8,681 nucleotides of DNA from Oligoflexia bacterium. Lineage in GTDB: Bacteria; Bdellovibrionota; UBA1018. The position numbers and the translations under genes were made by a program. Where the stretch lies: the NCBI GenBank assembly GCA_903854365.1, contig CAINWE010000415.1:1-8681 (forward strand), given 5' to 3'. The notes under the pieces are model-generated. The model made no database searches. It was not told the origin of the DNA and was given only the letters and a program-made list of their open reading frames with translations. This document shows, in pieces, positions 7,263 to 8,681 of this stretch. The number at the start of each line of letters is the position of its first letter. Position 1 is the stretch's first letter.

Positions 7263-7263
7263 G
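7235..7263 (+). promoter_or_regulatory. Candidate promoter with palindromic operator in the spacer
   Basis: TTGACA (7235-7240) matches the -35 consensus exactly. After a 17-base spacer comes TAGAAG (7258-7263; 4 of 6 against TATAAT). The spacer is almost filled by a perfect inverted repeat, so a repressor or activator bound there would directly affect polymerase. If real, transcription would begin near 7270, downstream of the GTG at 7263, and translation would have to start at ATG 7290. The -10 half is only moderate. Confidence 0.38.
7242..7260. repeat. Perfect 8-bp inverted repeat CTAAAAGG-N3-CCTTTTAG
   Basis: The arms are 7242-7249 and 7253-7260 with a three-base centre, TTG. A second, overlapping short pairing (CAAC 7239-7242 with GTTG 7249-7252) can form instead. 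The spacing and position, immediately before a gene and inside a putative promoter, suit a dimeric regulator's binding site. If transcribed from further upstream it could instead be an RNA hairpin just before the start codon. Confidence 0.6.
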
Positions 7264-8375
7264 TGAGGGTTCACAAAATTAAGCCTCATATGAATATTAC
7301 CCATAAAATTAAGTATTTTTCTGTAATCATAGTGTTTTTTTCGAGTCCATTAGTCTTTGCGATGAAGCGACCTCTGCCTTCGATGTCCCGTTTAGATGAG
7401 GGCGGCGCTTTTGCTCCGGCTGACCTAGGAGAAGCAGAGAGTCCGCTTCTTGATGCGGGAGCTGAGATTCAAGTTCCGAGACCTAAGCGCATTCTGGTTA
7501 CGGAGGCTGGGAGTACCATTGGCTTCAAGGATTTGGGCCCGAGTGGAGCAGGAGGAGGGGGCCAGGCCCTCGGAACAGGGTTAGTGCCTTCGAGTGCATC
7601 CGCGTTTTCAGCAGTGGAGCAACTCGGGTCGCTGCAAGCGCCGGTTGTTGCTGACGCAACAGGTTTCGGAGGCGGAGGAGGGGGTGGAGACCTCGCGGGT
7701 GGGGGCGTGGGTTCGCCGCCGCGCAACTTGAATCGCGTAGCGAGCTTGGCGGGACTGAGGGCTCTCGTCACTTATGATTATTCAAAGATTTCGAACTTTC
7801 AAAGCGGAGACCTCTGGTATGGCTTGCAAATCGCGCGAGAGTCTACGGTCTCTGGGTTGAGGCATGACCCAGCGGTATCCGATTCTGTTTTGGTGGTGGA
7901 TCCGCTGAATCAATTTTTTTGGGTGAATCAGAAAAACGGGCCGGGTGGCGCAGCCTTGCCAGCGGCTCAGGAGCAGATGGATCGGAGTGAAATTCATCGC
8001 TTGGTCGGCGACGCAGTAGCTGCAGGGGAGTGGAAGGAGGTCGATCGAGAACGTCTCGAGGCCTATGGTCAAGAGATAGCCGAACGGGTAGCTACCTCAA
8101 AAGATGATGAGGATTTCTATCGACGTGCTTGCGTTTTTGCGATTTCTTTTCAGCAGAAGCGCGGACAAAAGATTCATTTTATTTTAGATCATTTAACTCT
8201 GGCGGATGTTAACCGTCCCGGTTCCGAGTATTTCGATAGCTATACCAGTCACGAACTGCGAGGGGTGTTAGACCTGTATCGAATGAATCCCGCAATTTTG
8301 AGAACCGTGATTTTGTATCGTGCGGGGGCTCGTCTAGATGAACGGGAAGCGGCTCAGGTTCTAGAAAGCCTCTGA
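7263..8375 (+). CDS. Exported protein of unknown function with Gly-rich linker and C-terminal alpha-helical domain
   Basis: The 370-residue frame is given from GTG 7263, but ATG 7290 (nine codons later) may be the true start: it leaves a standard 24-residue signal peptide (MNITHKIKYFSVIIVFFSSP followed by LVFA) with a good cleavage site, VFA-M. Neither start has a good ribosome site. Counting from 7263, residues about 34-160 are low complexity and probably disordered, with a run of seven Gly (136-142). Residues about 165-370 look globular. They contain KIHFILDHLTLADVN (303-317) and YTSHELRGVLDLYR (327-340). The KIHFxLD...ELR pairing reminds me of C-terminal segments in putative effectors of Legionella-like bacteria, a recollection I could not check. 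No catalytic motif is visible. The architecture parallels the preceding exported kinase, and both genes lie on the same strand, so related roles are possible. Confidence 0.82.
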   Translation: MRVHKIKPHMNITHKIKYFSVIIVFFSSPLVFAMKRPLPSMSRLDEGGAFAPADLGEAESPLLDAGAEIQVPRPKRILVTEAGSTIGFKDLGPSGAGGGGQALGTGLVPSSASAFSAVEQLGSLQAPVVADATGFGGGGGGGDLAGGGVGSPPRNLNRVASLAGLRALVTYDYSKISNFQSGDLWYGLQIARESTVSGLRHDPAVSDSVLVVDPLNQFFWVNQKNGPGGAALPAAQEQMDRSEIHRLVGDAVAAGEWKEVDRERLEAYGQEIAERVATSKDDEDFYRRACVFAISFQQKRGQKIHFILDHLTLADVNRPGSEYFDSYTSHELRGVLDLYRMNPAILRTVILYRAGARLDEREAAQVLESL

Positions 8376-8517
8376 TGAGGGCCGTGCCGTGGACCATGAT
8401 TGGGCATCTCGGACTGAGAAGTTGAGGTAGCTTACAGATTTTTTTAAACTCCGAGGCTTGCCTATAAGTAATAGCATATCGCTAGTCAGCGAGAAGTTGC
8501 CGATCGGCAGCTGGGGC
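8376..8517. other. Convergent intergenic region with several inverted repeats
   Basis: This 142-base gap separates two genes that face each other, so it should carry terminators for both. On the plus strand seven T (8440-8446) lie about 65 bases after the stop, but only weak stems precede them. CTCGGA (8409-8414) can pair with TCCGAG (8451-8456) around the T-run. Near the hydrolase end are the stem-loop TCGCT-AGTC-AGCGA (8479-8492) and a 12-bp palindrome. No coding sequence is seen. Confidence 0.5.
8498..8509. repeat. Perfect 12-bp palindrome TGCCGATCGGCA
   Basis: The element is fully self-complementary and extends to 16 bases (8496-8511) if one T-G wobble pair is allowed. It lies nine bases past the hydrolase stop codon. 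With no loop and no T-run after it on either strand, it fits a protein-binding site better than a classical intrinsic terminator. The neighbouring stem-loop at 8479-8492 may belong to the same structure. Confidence 0.5.
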
Positions 8518-8681
8518 TCAAATAGCGGTGGGTTGGCTCATCTCCCGTTTTAAATATTCGATAAATGCTGTACGTTGTTCAAAGGGTAGCCCGTGTCCTG
8601 CGTTTGGAAACTCCACGAAGTGTATCGACGGAAATGCAGCAAAAGCTTCGCGCTCCTTTTCGAATTCTTCCCGTGTCCAGA
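8518..8681 (-). CDS. Probable alpha/beta hydrolase, C-terminal fragment (5' part outside window)
   Basis: Reading leftwards from the window edge to TGA at 8520-8518 gives the last 53 or so residues of a protein. They contain a charged helix (EEFEKEREAFAAF), a strand leading to VEFPNAGHGLPFEQ, and a final amphipathic helix (RTAFIEYLKREM). The order strand, NAGHGLPFE-type turn and C-terminal helix is what is seen around the catalytic histidine of alpha/beta-hydrolase-fold enzymes such as esterases and lipases; here the His codon is at 8595-8593. The nucleophile and acid residues would be outside the window, so substrate and exact family cannot be judged. It is transcribed toward the exported-protein gene. 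Confidence 0.65.
   Translation of the reverse strand, partial: WTREEFEKEREAFAAFPSIHFVEFPNAGHGLPFEQRTAFIEYLKREMSQPTAI

Noticed and set aside
1..8681. Search for tRNA or rRNA genes, CRISPR arrays, insertion-sequence ends, transposase or integrase genes and attachment sites.
   Set aside because: None was seen by eye: no regularly spaced identical repeats, no tRNA-like cloverleaf with a GTTCGA-type arm, and no transposase motifs in any convincing frame.

Overview
The window reads as chromosomal DNA from a Gram-negative, probably rod-shaped bacterium. It carries the cell-shape genes mreC and mreD, a PpiD/SurA-like periplasmic chaperone anchored in the inner membrane, and two proteins with Sec signal peptides. 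The exact lineage cannot be read from the sequence. The mix of ordinary envelope genes with large, low-complexity, exported proteins would suit a host-associated or predatory proteobacterial-type lineage (Bdellovibrionota-like or similar), but that is inference.

Layout. Bases 1-1102 (minus strand) hold mreC followed by mreD, joined by an ATGA stop/start overlap; mreD runs off the left edge. A 134-base divergent spacer (1103-1236) separates them from a plus-strand PpiD-like gene (1237-2466) that appears to have lost the parvulin domain. A 342-base spacer (2467-2808) with a weak candidate terminator and a candidate promoter leads to a 1362-residue gene (2809-6897). A 365-base spacer (6898-7262) ends in a TTGACA box followed by a perfect 8-bp inverted repeat, upstream of a second exported protein (7263-8375). 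The right end (8518-8681, minus strand) is the C-terminus of a probable alpha/beta hydrolase that converges on the preceding gene, with palindromic DNA between the two stops.

The left half is housekeeping: MreC and MreD organise lateral wall synthesis and the PpiD-like protein probably helps envelope proteins fold. The centre and right look like an accessory block. The 1362-residue protein joins a signal peptide, three possible 47-49-residue helical repeats, a Ser/Gly/Arg-rich linker, a coiled coil of more than 500 residues and a C-terminal Hanks-type (eukaryotic-like) protein kinase domain. That domain keeps HRDIKPAN and DFG but seems to lack the usual VAIK lysine. An exported kinase would have no ATP in the periplasm, so action inside another cell is an attractive but unproven idea. 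The neighbouring 370-residue protein has the same plan (signal peptide, low-complexity linker, C-terminal globular domain) and may be a second exported factor. These two genes are the part of the window most worth following up.
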